Assembly (NCBI GenBank): GCA_016213265.1
Contig: JACRBA010000132.1
Location: 42,714-106,713, forward strand
DNA from: Burkholderiales bacterium
GTDB lineage: Bacteria > Pseudomonadota > Gammaproteobacteria > Burkholderiales > Burkholderiaceae_C
Reading direction: 5' to 3'
DNA: 64,000 nt
The notes under the pieces are model-generated. The model made no database searches, was not told the DNA's origin, and saw nothing but the letters and a program-made list of their open reading frames with translations. Position 1 is the first letter of the stretch. Every line of letters starts with the position of its first letter. Positions 7,405-14,332 of this stretch are shown in pieces. Both the position numbers and the translations under genes were made by a program.

Positions 7405-8898
7405 TCATTCCTCCTCGGCCGTGGCCGGAGCGTTGTCGGGGTGGTAGAGCAGGCCGTCCACTTCGACGTGCTCGATGCTGTCGGGGAACCACTGGCCGGA
7501 GCCCTCGCAGTACCAGGCATCTGCCTTCAGGCACCAGCTTCCATCGGCGAGCTGGGTGATGTCATCGCTGTCCGGGTGGTAGGTGTCGCCGTCGATGTCG
7601 ATGGGCTCGATGTTGGTCGAGTACCAGCGACCGGAGCCCTCGCACTGCCACGCCTCGTCATCGTGGACATAGCCCTCGTCCTCGGTGTCGCGGCAGTCGT
7701 CGAAGTGATACCACCTGCCGCGGATCGGGCAGTGGATGGCGTCGTCCTCGCGGCAGTAGTCGCCGTCGGCAAGCTCCACGATGTTGTTGTAGGACAGGTA
7801 GTCCTTGTGGAACCAATCGCCACTCACATCCACCGCATCGTCCTGGTGGACGTAGTAGTCCATGCCGTTGCGGCCGGTCGCTTGGACAAACTCATCGCTG
7901 CAGCACGGACCAACGAAGTTCTCCTCGTGGTAGCCGGCCCACAGGCCGTGCTCGGTGCTGCTGTGCATCTCACCGCAGTGCGAGCACTCGTGTCGCTCAT
8001 TCGGCGACGCGCTGCCATCGGTGTTGTCGCAGGTGAACTCGCCGTCGTCGGTGATTTCAAGCCAGCTGCTGTATTCGTTGACCTGATCGTTGCCGCCGTC
8101 GATGTACGGGGCGCGGAACCCGTTGCTGTTTCTGGCGTCGATGCGGGCCAGCGTGGCACCATGGGGCCAGCTGCTGCGGTGAACGTAGCCCTGCTCGTCC
8201 AACCAAGCCTCCAGGCCATGATCGGCTTCGCTGTATTCCTCGGTCACGCCATCACTGCAGAAGCAGCGGCGGTAGGTGCGGACATAGCAGCCCTTGGCAT
8301 CTTCCTCGCCGTGCCTGGCGACGAAGGCATCGCCGACATACACCAGCGCCCGGCCGTCGATCCGGCCGTCGTCGTTGAACCGCACCGCCATGCGCCAGCC
8401 GTGTTCCGGGGCATAGGCCAGGTAGGGGTGGCCGCTCTGCTCGGCGCACTCGGCGGTCGGCTCGCTGATGTCCCACCGCATGCAGGACCGCGGCCCTTGC
8501 TCGACGCCGCGGATGATGCCGTCCATGGTGTCCCACAGAGCGAAGCCGCTCTTGTTGGACGACAGCTCCACCATGTCGCGGATGACGTGATCCGGCAGGC
8601 TGGGCCAGTGGCGCTTGAGGTACTTGCCCGGCGTGGTGACGACCTGGCGATCCGCCTCGCCGGCACGGTCGTCCTTGGTGTACGCCAGGCGCTTGCCGTC
8701 TTCGCTCAGGTGCGGCCACTCCAGCACCAGCTGGTGCCAGTCGGTCGGCCGCAGGCCCTTGTCGATCACCTTCACCACCGCGGGGTGCAGGCCGGCGGCC
8801 AGTTGCTCGCGCTTGTGCCAAGGGCGGCTGTGATAGAGCACGTCGCACAGCAGCACCACGTTGGACGCCAGTTCGCGGCTGATGGGGGTCGATTCCAT
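7405..8898 (-). CDS. 497-aa protein with zinc finger and C-terminal tandem repeats
   Basis: Large early protein of unknown function. Residues 1-260 form a folded region without a motif I recognise. A probable zinc site follows: CSHC at 305-308 with a CC pair at 332-333. From residue 349 the chain consists of four imperfect repeats built on Y/W-C/V-x-x-D-D-A-x-x-C-x-x-x-G-R/Q-W-Y/F, at about 349, 381, 410 and 455. The last two continue into a matching DGDTYHP or DGLLYHP strand. The whole protein is acidic. The ATG at 8898 has a GGAGA-type site. The repeat geometry suggests a binding scaffold; no enzymatic motif is visible. Confidence 0.85.
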   Translation of the reverse strand: MESTPISRELASNVVLLCDVLYHSRPWHKREQLAAGLHPAVVKVIDKGLRPTDWHQLVLEWPHLSEDGKRLAYTKDDRAGEADRQVVTTPGKYLKRHWPSLPDHVIRDMVELSSNKSGFALWDTMDGIIRGVEQGPRSCMRWDISEPTAECAEQSGHPYLAYAPEHGWRMAVRFNDDGRIDGRALVYVGDAFVARHGEEDAKGCYVRTYRRCFCSDGVTEEYSEADHGLEAWLDEQGYVHRSSWPHGATLARIDARNSNGFRAPYIDGGNDQVNEYSSWLEITDDGEFTCDNTDGSASPNERHECSHCGEMHSSTEHGLWAGYHEENFVGPCCSDEFVQATGRNGMDYYVHQDDAVDVSGDWFHKDYLSYNNIVELADGDYCREDDAIHCPIRGRWYHFDDCRDTEDEGYVHDDEAWQCEGSGRWYSTNIEPIDIDGDTYHPDSDDITQLADGSWCLKADAWYCEGSGQWFPDSIEHVEVDGLLYHPDNAPATAEEE

Positions 8899-8954
8899 GT
8901 TCTCTCCTCGGGTGACAGGGTGATCGAAAGGGTTGACAGGCAGGCAAGCGAAGG

Positions 8955-9329
8955 TCAGCTGCCGAGCAGGATCTGGCAGTAGCGCAGCACCTTGGCCTGG
9001 TCGCCATCGGACATGACCGCATCGGTCAAGCCCTCGAACCAGTCGTTGTGCAGCACCTTCACGCTGTCCGGCGAGCCGTGCTCGTCCAGGTCGCCGCGCA
9101 GCTCGACGTGCGGCCCGCCAGTGCAGAGCACGATGCGGAACTCAGCGTCGTCGGACTCGACGCCGGGCAGGTGCCAGCCGCTGCGCACGCTGACCTCCAG
9201 CGGGTCTTGGTAGATGTCGTTCAGCGCCTGCTCTTGCGCATCGCTGTCGGCGGCGTTGTCGTAGGCGTCGATCAGCTCGACGATGCTGGCCACCTGGGCA
9301 GCGGCTTGTTCGAGGGATGACTGGCTCAT
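8955..9329 (-). CDS. Conserved phage protein, 124 aa
   Basis: Resembles small phage proteins with a central VLCTGGPHVELRG core and a C-terminal LRYCQILLGS, which I recall from other betaproteobacterial phages without an assigned function. N-terminal ~40 residues are helical and acidic. The ATG at 9329 has an AAGGAG site. It lies just downstream of an intrinsic terminator on the same strand (9354-9377), so it is expressed either by read-through or from its own promoter. Confidence 0.8.
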   Translation of the reverse strand: MSQSSLEQAAAQVASIVELIDAYDNAADSDAQEQALNDIYQDPLEVSVRSGWHLPGVESDDAEFRIVLCTGGPHVELRGDLDEHGSPDSVKVLHNDWFEGLTDAVMSDGDQAKVLRYCQILLGS

Positions 9330-9353
9330 GCGTAGCTCCTTGATGCGGGAATG

Positions 9354-9377
9354 AAAAAGCCCGCCGGGTGGCGGGCT
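9354..9377 (-). terminator. Rho-independent terminator, leftward
   Basis: On the minus strand an 8-bp perfect stem AGCCCGCC/GGCGGGCT (9370-9377 with 9358-9365) closes a 4-nt loop and is followed by a run of T (9358-9354). It stands between the 107-aa and 124-aa genes and would end or attenuate transcription from the 11.6-kb promoter before the deacetylase/peptidase genes. Confidence 0.85.
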
Positions 9378-9398
9378 GTGTGGCGGGGTGCGGAGGGT

Positions 9399-9722
9399 CT
9401 AGTTCGGCGGCTCGGGTTGCACGTAGCTGATGGGCACGACCTCGCGGGTGCCGCCGTGCGTCGATCCGTTCTTGAACACCTTTTCCACCTGATCGACGAT
9501 CTGCATGCGCGAGTCCGCGTCGTCGTAGTTGAAGGCCGCGGCCTTGAACTTTTCGGTGCGGAAGTCGTCGCTGAGCTTGATGTCGGCCAGCTCCTGCTGC
9601 GCCTTCTTTTGCCGGTCGCCGAGCGCCAGGTAGTAGCTGGTGAGCATGTCGGCGAAGATGTCGCCATAGACCTCGGCGGTGCCGCCGTCCATGACGATCC
9701 TGATGCGGTTGGGTTGGCTCAT
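9399..9722 (-). CDS. Phage protein of unknown function, 107 aa
   Basis: Not recognised. It has a short beta N-terminus (RIRIVMDGGTAEVYGDIF) followed by helices rich in K, Q and D. Coupled to the upstream gene by ATGA overlap at 9719-9722 and followed directly by the terminator at 9354-9377. Confidence 0.75.
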   Translation of the reverse strand: MSQPNRIRIVMDGGTAEVYGDIFADMLTSYYLALGDRQKKAQQELADIKLSDDFRTEKFKAAAFNYDDADSRMQIVDQVEKVFKNGSTHGGTREVVPISYVQPEPPN

Positions 9723-9985
9723 TGGTTCGTCTTTCGCATTCCAGCAAACGCGCCCACCGGGTACAGCTGCTGGCAGAAGTAGGGCGATGGGTCGGCGTCG
9801 TAGTCATCGCGGTGCGTGACGACAACGATGTAGTGGTCGAAGGTTCCATCGACCACGAAGTTCTGGTTGTCGATCAACTCCTGCTTGTGTGCGCTATCAC
9901 CAAGCTGGTTCTTTTCGTTCAGCTGGACGATGCCTCCGTACTTCCACTTGCCGCTAGGGGTGAACAGGTTGACGTTGACTTTCAT
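9719..9985 (-). CDS. Phage protein of unknown function, 88 aa
   Basis: Not recognised. It starts at ATG 9985 (MKVNVNLFTPSGKWKYGG), overlapping the upstream stop by ATGA. It is predicted to be all-beta, with no signal or membrane segment. Confidence 0.75.
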   Translation of the reverse strand: MKVNVNLFTPSGKWKYGGIVQLNEKNQLGDSAHKQELIDNQNFVVDGTFDHYIVVVTHRDDYDADPSPYFCQQLYPVGAFAGMRKTNQ

Positions 9986-10437
9986 GCAGCCTCCTTCGGC
10001 GGGTCGTTGAAGCACTCGTCACCCACCTTGTAGCCGGCTCGGCGCAGCGCCAGGCCGACAGGGGTGGGCAGGAAGTAGGCGCCGTCGTAGTCGATCAGCT
10101 CGCGGTTCTCGAACTGCAGGCCGCCTTCGCCGCCGGTGTCGCGCTCGAAGTAGCCGTAGCCGGCCATGGTGTCGATCTTCAGCGTGAAGCCGGGGAACGA
10201 CAGGTCGCGGTCGAAGGTGTAGCCGCGAGGCTTGCCGCGCAGATGGTCGGCGCCATCCAGGGCAAACAGCGCGCGGCGCCGCATGTCCTCGGCGCGTCGG
10301 AACATCTCGGCAGCGTAGTGCTCCAGGCTGTCGGCCGGCTTCTTCGCGTCGATCAGCCAGACGTTGTGCTCTCGCTGGTCCGTCTTGATGGTCGCGTAGT
10401 GGCGGTCGGCGCCAAAGCTCTTGATGTCCACCTGCAT
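9982..10437 (-). CDS. Phage protein of unknown function, 151 aa
   Basis: Not recognised. The ATG at 10437 opens MQVDIKSFGADRHYATI; the region above it in the same frame is the end of the neighbouring gene. It contains a charged helix around AEMFRRAEDMRRRALFALDG and a beta-rich second half. It ends by overlapping the next gene. Confidence 0.75.
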   Translation of the reverse strand: MQVDIKSFGADRHYATIKTDQREHNVWLIDAKKPADSLEHYAAEMFRRAEDMRRRALFALDGADHLRGKPRGYTFDRDLSFPGFTLKIDTMAGYGYFERDTGGEGGLQFENRELIDYDGAYFLPTPVGLALRRAGYKVGDECFNDPPKEAA

Positions 10438-10438
10438 G

Positions 10439-10696
10439 TCAGCCCTCCTGGCAGATGAGGTCGCCGCCGGGCTCGGCAACGGGATTGGCGGCGGGCGCCC
10501 AGCGGCGGGGCTTCAGGCTGGCTACCGCCATGAGCAGCGCCTGGTCGAGCCGGCGGTGCGCCTGGCCCGCGGCTGCCGCGTTGTCGAGGCTGCAGTGCAG
10601 CATGTTGACCGCCGCGGCATTGGCGTAGGCCAGCGCAGCGTCGGCGACCGCCGTGCGCAGCTCCAGCGGCACGGCGGGGTTGTCGAGCAGGTTCAT
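10439..10696 (-). CDS. Helical phage protein, 85 aa
   Basis: Begins MNLLDNPAVPLELRTAVADA with a GGAG site upstream of ATG 10696. Mostly alanine-rich helix. It resembles small phage proteins whose members start similarly and have no assigned function. One nucleotide separates it from the next gene. Confidence 0.75.
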   Translation of the reverse strand: MNLLDNPAVPLELRTAVADAALAYANAAAVNMLHCSLDNAAAAGQAHRRLDQALLMAVASLKPRRWAPAANPVAEPGGDLICQEG

Positions 10697-10758
10697 CGGC
10701 TCTCCTTCGGGTTGATCGCACTGGCCAGCGCACCCTTCGATGCGCTGCGCCGCTACGG

Positions 10759-10872
10759 TCAGTAGGTCGGGACGTTCCACCACAGCCAGCTCATCGGCCG
10801 GCTGGTGTTGATGGCTCCGTTCAGTGCGTCGCGCCACTGGCGCCACGCCTCGGTCGTCAGCTCGTGGTTCAT
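10759..10872 (-). CDS. Tryptophan-rich small protein, 37 aa
   Basis: A short frame from ATG 10872 to TGA 10759. It contains five tryptophans (AWRQWRDAL and MSWLWWNVP), has third codon positions almost entirely G/C, and its ATG overlaps the stop of the 28-aa frame upstream (ATGA), the coupling pattern used throughout this operon. Function unknown. Confidence 0.55.
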   Translation of the reverse strand: MNHELTTEAWRQWRDALNGAINTSRPMSWLWWNVPTY

Positions 10873-10955
10873 GAGGCCCTTTGTTGGCGGTTGAGCAGGG
10901 CGAACAGCGCCGGGTGGCGCCGGGCGATGGCGAGGCAGGAGTAGGTGCGGCGCAT
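10869..10955 (-). CDS. Very small basic protein, 28 aa
   Basis: ATG 10955 to TGA 10869, reading MRRTYSCLAIARRHPALFAL onward. A GGAGG site lies 9 nt upstream and its stop overlaps the 37-aa gene. Basic and amphipathic. Supported by ribosome site and coupling only. Confidence 0.5.
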   Translation of the reverse strand: MRRTYSCLAIARRHPALFALLNRQQRAS

Positions 10956-10971
10956 CGGCGCTGTCCTCCGG

Positions 10972-11271
10972 TCAGTGGACGGTGGCGGCTTCGTCGCTGG
11001 GCTCGGCGTCGGCCGGCTCGGCGGGCTCGTTGGCGGGCACCAGGTCGGCCCACAGCTCGTTGCAGCGGGCAACGGCCTGGACGTGGGCCAGCCCGTCGTC
11101 GAGCGCGGCCTTGTAGGCGTCGGCCAGCATCGGGGCGATGCCCAGCTTGATGGCGCGCTTCGCACGGCGCGGCGAGCCGCCGGTGCCGTGGATGAGGTGG
11201 CGGATGTCCTGTTCGTTCATGCCGCGGGCGGCGGGGCGGACACGGGCAACCTTGGCGGTGATTTCTTGCAT
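10972..11271 (-). CDS. Phage protein of unknown function, 99 aa; first gene of the leftward operon
   Basis: It starts at ATG 11271 (MQEITAKVARVRPAARGMNE) with a GGAAG-type site. The first half is basic, the second acidic (EPAEPADAEPSDEAA). Being the first gene after the promoter at 11.6 kb it would be the earliest leftward product. No domain is recognised. Confidence 0.7.
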   Translation of the reverse strand: MQEITAKVARVRPAARGMNEQDIRHLIHGTGGSPRRAKRAIKLGIAPMLADAYKAALDDGLAHVQAVARCNELWADLVPANEPAEPADAEPSDEAATVH

Positions 11272-11614
11272 GACTTGCTTCCTTGCGTTGAGTGAGGTGG
11301 GCACAGGGCTGGCTCGCAACCCTGTGACTGCCTCACGGCAGCTCTGGCGTATCCCCAAGCTCGTATGGGTTCCAGATCGCCGATTTGGTGTGCCCTCGGC
11401 GTACAGGCACTTGACCTCTCGCGCTCCCTGGCCACGTAGGAATCGGCCAGCTCATTGCGGTCCCCGCCTGGGCCTGCCGCGGCTACACACCGCAGGGGCT
11501 TACTCGGTCGGCATCTTGTTGCCCGCTACCTTCGCGGGGGTCCGGCGATCGCAGGCTCGCCGTTGGCTACAAAGAGCGTCGGGAGAAGGCCGTCGCCGTC
11601 AACCGATGGGCCGA

Positions 11615-11644
11615 ACTGTAAACCGGAAAGGTTGAAGCCGTCAA
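11615..11644 (-). promoter_or_regulatory. Probable leftward sigma70 promoter
   Basis: On the minus strand TTGACG (11639-11644) and TACAGT (11615-11620) are separated by 18 bp: 5/6 and 4/6 matches to consensus. The start would lie about 330 bp before the first leftward gene, giving a long leader. Confidence 0.55.
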
Positions 11645-11894
11645 GCGGTCAGTCAAGCAGCGACTCACCCTAAAGGGTGGAATATCCGACTACCTTGAAG
11701 GGTGAAGCCTTCGGCTTTGTGCGCGTGAACAGGAAGCCCAAGCCTTCGGCTTACCTGCCTGTGTGCCTGGCGGCCCCCGCATGGCGCTTGTGATGCGCTG
11801 GAGGGTGTGAGCCAGGGCGCAACGTGCTGTGCACTGAGCGCGCTCGAAGTGGGCGCGGAGGGCGCGATCGGTGTAACAAACACGCCCGAATCGT

Positions 11895-12016
11895 CCTGTT
11901 AACAGGGCTGTTTACAGGAGCCTGTTAACAGGACTGATGACAGGACTGATGAAAGGCTTTTGCCCCCACTTTGCCTATCGACTGGCCTGTTAACAGGGCT
12001 ATCAACTGTCCTGTTA
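11895..12016. repeat. Cluster of CCTGTTAACAGG palindromes
   Basis: Three perfect 12-bp palindromes CCTGTTAACAGG at 11895-11906, 11921-11932 and 11986-11997. A degenerate copy CTGTTTACAG lies at 11908-11917, a half site CCTGTTA at 12010-12016, and a direct repeat ACAGGACTGATG x2 at 11928-11951. The dyad symmetry and spacing fit operators of a dimeric regulator or origin iterons. Confidence 0.7.
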
Positions 12017-12056
12017 CGAGGGGGAGATATAGAGATAGAGATAGAGAATACATATC

Positions 12057-12071
12057 GGGTACTTCGTACCC
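12057..12071. other. Short hairpin before the rightward operon
   Basis: GGGTAC (12057-12062), a TTC loop and GTACCC (12066-12071) form a perfect 6-bp stem about 75 bp before the first rightward gene. There is no T-run, so it is not a clear terminator. Confidence 0.4.
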
Positions 12072-12147
12072 TCGTCGCCGGCGGTGCCGGCTCCGGCTGC
12101 CCCGAGGGGGTTGCAAGGAGTCAACCAAAAGGGGAGAATCGACCCCT

Positions 12148-12468
12148 ATGCAGCAGGTTGACTCTCCCTCTCCGCACACACTGGCCCGCAGGACGGACCC
12201 GGCAACGAGCCGCGATGCGGCGTCCAAGGTCGCGCGCTTCTCCGGCGCGCACTACCGCAGCATCGTCGAGGCCATGGGGCAGATCGCCTCCGGCGGCCTC
12301 ATCCGCGTGGCCGGCGCGAGCGAGATTGCGCAGCAGGCGGGCTTGGACGCCTACCAGGTGCGCAAGCGCCTTCCCGAGCTGCAGCGTGCGGGCCTCGTGC
12401 GCCTGGCCGATGGCTCGCAGCTGACCGCCACAGGCCGGCGTGAGCGCCTGTTGGAGCTGTGCGCGTGA
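12148..12468 (+). CDS. Winged-helix phage regulator, 106 aa
   Basis: First rightward gene, ATG 12148 with a GGGGAG site. The N-terminus carries the phage-typical DPATSRDAA motif; residues 50-100 (GASEIAQQAGLDAYQVRKRL then ELQRAGLVRL) form a MarR-like winged helix. It is likely a small transcription or early-to-late regulator. Its stop overlaps the GTG of the next gene. Confidence 0.75.
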   Translation: MQQVDSPSPHTLARRTDPATSRDAASKVARFSGAHYRSIVEAMGQIASGGLIRVAGASEIAQQAGLDAYQVRKRLPELQRAGLVRLADGSQLTATGRRERLLELCA

Positions 12469-12725
12469 GCGAGCTGGGCGTCGTCGTCCACAGCACGCGG
12501 CGCTCGTGCATGCAAGACGTTCGCACCGTCCTCGCGGCCATTCGCCCCCGCGCCGCCACGGCCGGGCAGCTGCGACAGGCGACCGGATGGTCGGCCAACG
12601 AAATCAGCGCGTGCCTGGCCAAGCTCATCAAGGCCGGGCGCGTCAAGAGGTTCCACGCCATCGCCAGCCGCGGCCCGTACTGCGGCGGCTACGCCTACAC
12701 CTGGGTCGAGTCCAATGAAGGTTGA
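12465..12725 (+). CDS. Winged-helix DNA-binding protein, 86 aa
   Basis: The GTG at 12465 is chosen over GTG 12459 because GGAG is 8 nt upstream of it. Residues 30-60 (TAGQLRQATGWSANEISACL then LIKAGRVKRF) form a helix-turn-helix followed by a wing. Second regulator in tandem with the preceding gene. Confidence 0.7.
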   Translation: MSELGVVVHSTRRSCMQDVRTVLAAIRPRAATAGQLRQATGWSANEISACLAKLIKAGRVKRFHAIASRGPYCGGYAYTWVESNEG

Positions 12726-12936
12726 CGACGTTCTCGTGCCGCAGCAGGCACGCATCAGCACCTACGAGCTGCTGGCCCTCAAGAGCCCCGAGCGCGTCGT
12801 GATCGACAGCGACCTGGAGCCGGGCCAGTGGTACGTCGTGCGCGGCCCCTGGCATCACGAGCGCGCCGCCGTGGACCGTGCGGCTGCGCCGGAGCGGCGC
12901 GAGCGGCAGGCGGCTGCGCAACAGGGGGCGGCATGA
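12715..12936 (+). CDS. Small phage protein, 73 aa
   Basis: Starts ATG 12715 inside the preceding gene and ends overlapping the next ATG (12933). Reads MKVDDVLVPQQARISTYELL; the C-terminus is Arg/Ala-rich. Not recognised. Confidence 0.65.
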   Translation: MKVDDVLVPQQARISTYELLALKSPERVVIDSDLEPGQWYVVRGPWHHERAAVDRAAAPERRERQAAAQQGAA

Positions 12937-13181
12937 GCCGCTACACCCGCACCGCGATTGCGGCCACACAGGCGTGCATGGACGTGTACCTGCGGTCAGC
13001 GCAGGCCATCCAGGCGACGCAGCCGCGCCGGTACATGGGCGATGTCGAGCTGGCCATCGGAGCCGTCCTGTCGGTGCCTGACCTTCCCTCGCCGCAGGTG
13101 ATGGCCGACGCCATCGGCCACCCGAACCCGCTGGCCTACGGCTGGCGACTGATCCCCACCCGTCGAAAGACCAACGCATGA
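12933..13181 (+). CDS. Small phage protein, 82 aa
   Basis: ATG 12933 overlaps the previous stop. Not recognised; contains QVMADAIGHPNPLAYGWRL near the end. Its stop overlaps the RyR-domain gene. Confidence 0.65.
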   Translation: MSRYTRTAIAATQACMDVYLRSAQAIQATQPRRYMGDVELAIGAVLSVPDLPSPQVMADAIGHPNPLAYGWRLIPTRRKTNA

Positions 13182-13609
13182 CCGAAGAATCCACCCCCAT
13201 CGAGCCGTCCGCGGACGCCCAGGCGCAACCCGAAGCCGTCGAGTCGCCCGCGCCGGCGGATGGCGTCGTCGCCGAGAGCGGCCCGCAGCCCGAGACGGTC
13301 ACCTATGCCGATGGCACCGAGGCCACCGGCACCCCGCCGCTGCCCGAGCAGTCACCCGCCGAGCAGGAGGCCGCTGGCGACCTGCCCGCGCCCGACTCGC
13401 CGCTGACCGACGTGCCCACCGAGCCGCCGGCCGACGACAAGCCGCGCCTGGCCACGCCCAAGGAGCTGCACGACATCTGGTGCGCCAAGCAGATCGCCCA
13501 CGGCTGGGCGTTCGGAGCCACCTTCGATGCCGTCAACCGCACCGACCCGCGCCTGGTGCACTACGACCTGCTGACGCCCGAGCAGCAGGCCGCCTACAGC
13601 GACGCCTGA
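13178..13609 (+). CDS. RyR-domain protein
   Basis: 143 aa. Residues 1-90 are a disordered Pro/Glu-rich tail. Residues 92-140 match the RyR domain first described in ryanodine receptors: HDIWCAKQIAHGWAFG, then an aspartate, and LVHYDLLTPEQQAAY in the expected register. Bacterial and phage RyR domains have been proposed in comparative genomics to bind nucleotide-derived ligands. Domain assignment is strong; any ligand here is inference. Confidence 0.82.
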   Translation: MTEESTPIEPSADAQAQPEAVESPAPADGVVAESGPQPETVTYADGTEATGTPPLPEQSPAEQEAAGDLPAPDSPLTDVPTEPPADDKPRLATPKELHDIWCAKQIAHGWAFGATFDAVNRTDPRLVHYDLLTPEQQAAYSDA

Positions 13610-13613
13610 CGCC

Positions 13614-13799
13614 ATGGACAACCCCAGCATCAGCCTGGCGCTGCCCCTGCAGAGCGTGAACTACGTGCTGCAGGTGCTGGCGGAGCGCCCGTACCGCGAG
13701 GTCAACGGCCTGGTCAAGAGCATCACCGACCAGGCGCAGGCGCAACTGCAGCCCCCCGAGAAGGCCGATCCGGTCGAAGGGCCGGGTCGACCCGAGTGA
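13614..13799 (+). CDS. Conserved small phage protein, 61 aa
   Basis: Contains SVNYVLQVLAERPYREVNGL followed by a Q/A-rich helix. I recognise this LxxRPYxEV pattern from small proteins in phage structural and regulatory regions, but no function is known. Confidence 0.7.
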   Translation: MDNPSISLALPLQSVNYVLQVLAERPYREVNGLVKSITDQAQAQLQPPEKADPVEGPGRPE

Positions 13800-13802
13800 G
13801 CC

Positions 13803-13991
13803 ATGAGCGGCGAGTGCCCTTCCGGGAAGCGTCCCTACGCCACCTGGTCCACCGCCGCTCGCATGGCGAGGAACACCAACCGTGACCGCGACAGCGCCCA
13901 TGTCCAGCCGTACCACTGCCGAAGCTGCCACCGCTTCCATGTGGGCGGCAGCGACTGGATGCGCCCTCGCGGCAAGCTGAAGCAGAGGTGA
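13803..13991 (+). CDS. Small zinc-binding-type protein, 62 aa
   Basis: CRSCHRFHVGG supplies a C-x2-C-x3-H-like metal site near the C-terminus; an additional Cys is at residue 5. Basic overall, consistent with nucleic-acid binding. The stop overlaps the GTG of the next gene. Confidence 0.65.
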   Translation: MSGECPSGKRPYATWSTAARMARNTNRDRDSAHVQPYHCRSCHRFHVGGSDWMRPRGKLKQR

Positions 13992-14332
13992 GCGTGAGCG
14001 TCCCCTACGAGGTGCGGAAGATCGCCGCCACCCTCCCCATCCTGAGCGTGAGCCATCAGGTTGGGTGGAGCGATGTCCTGAGCCGCAGATTCCTTGAGCC
14101 GGACGAGGCGGTGCACGAGCTGCGCGACATCTGCGCACGCAAGCTCTCCGGGGAGTTCGCCGACATGCTGGTGCGACGCGGCCTCATCACCATCTCCGAC
14201 GAGATGGAAGGGATGGTCGCGCGGACGAGCGCCATCTGCCTCACCTACGACCAGATGGTGAGCCTGCTGACCATCGCCTTCAACGAGGGCATGAAGCGTC
14301 AGCCGAAGATCGAGGTGCCGCATGGCGGGTAA
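13988..14332 (+). CDS. Phage protein of unknown function, 114 aa
   Basis: GTG start at 13988 coupled to the previous stop. Largely helical, ends 11 bases inside the terminase small subunit gene. Not recognised. Confidence 0.7.
   Translation: MSVSVPYEVRKIAATLPILSVSHQVGWSDVLSRRFLEPDEAVHELRDICARKLSGEFADMLVRRGLITISDEMEGMVARTSAICLTYDQMVSLLTIAFNEGMKRQPKIEVPHGG

Larger units (their letters stand above)
11272..12147. promoter_or_regulatory. Divergent noncoding control region (876 bp)
   Basis: Largest noncoding stretch in the prophage; frames on either strand here have shadow-like composition and no ribosome sites. It contains a leftward promoter (11615-11644), two copies of the small stem AAGCC-TTC-GGCTT (11705-11717 and 11740-11752), a palindrome cluster (11895-12016), an AGAGAT tandem tract (12031-12048) and a GGGTAC-TTC-GTACCC stem (12057-12071). 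It separates leftward and rightward operons and may also include a replication origin. Confidence 0.6.

Noticed and set aside
11895..11997. LexA boxes
   Set aside because: LexA sites are CTGT-N8-ACAG; here CTGT and ACAG are separated by only two bases, so these are a different palindrome.
11455..12227. Open frames of 72-100 codons in the noncoding control region
   Set aside because: No ribosome sites, no coupling, mixed third-position composition and overlap with the palindrome cluster argue against coding.
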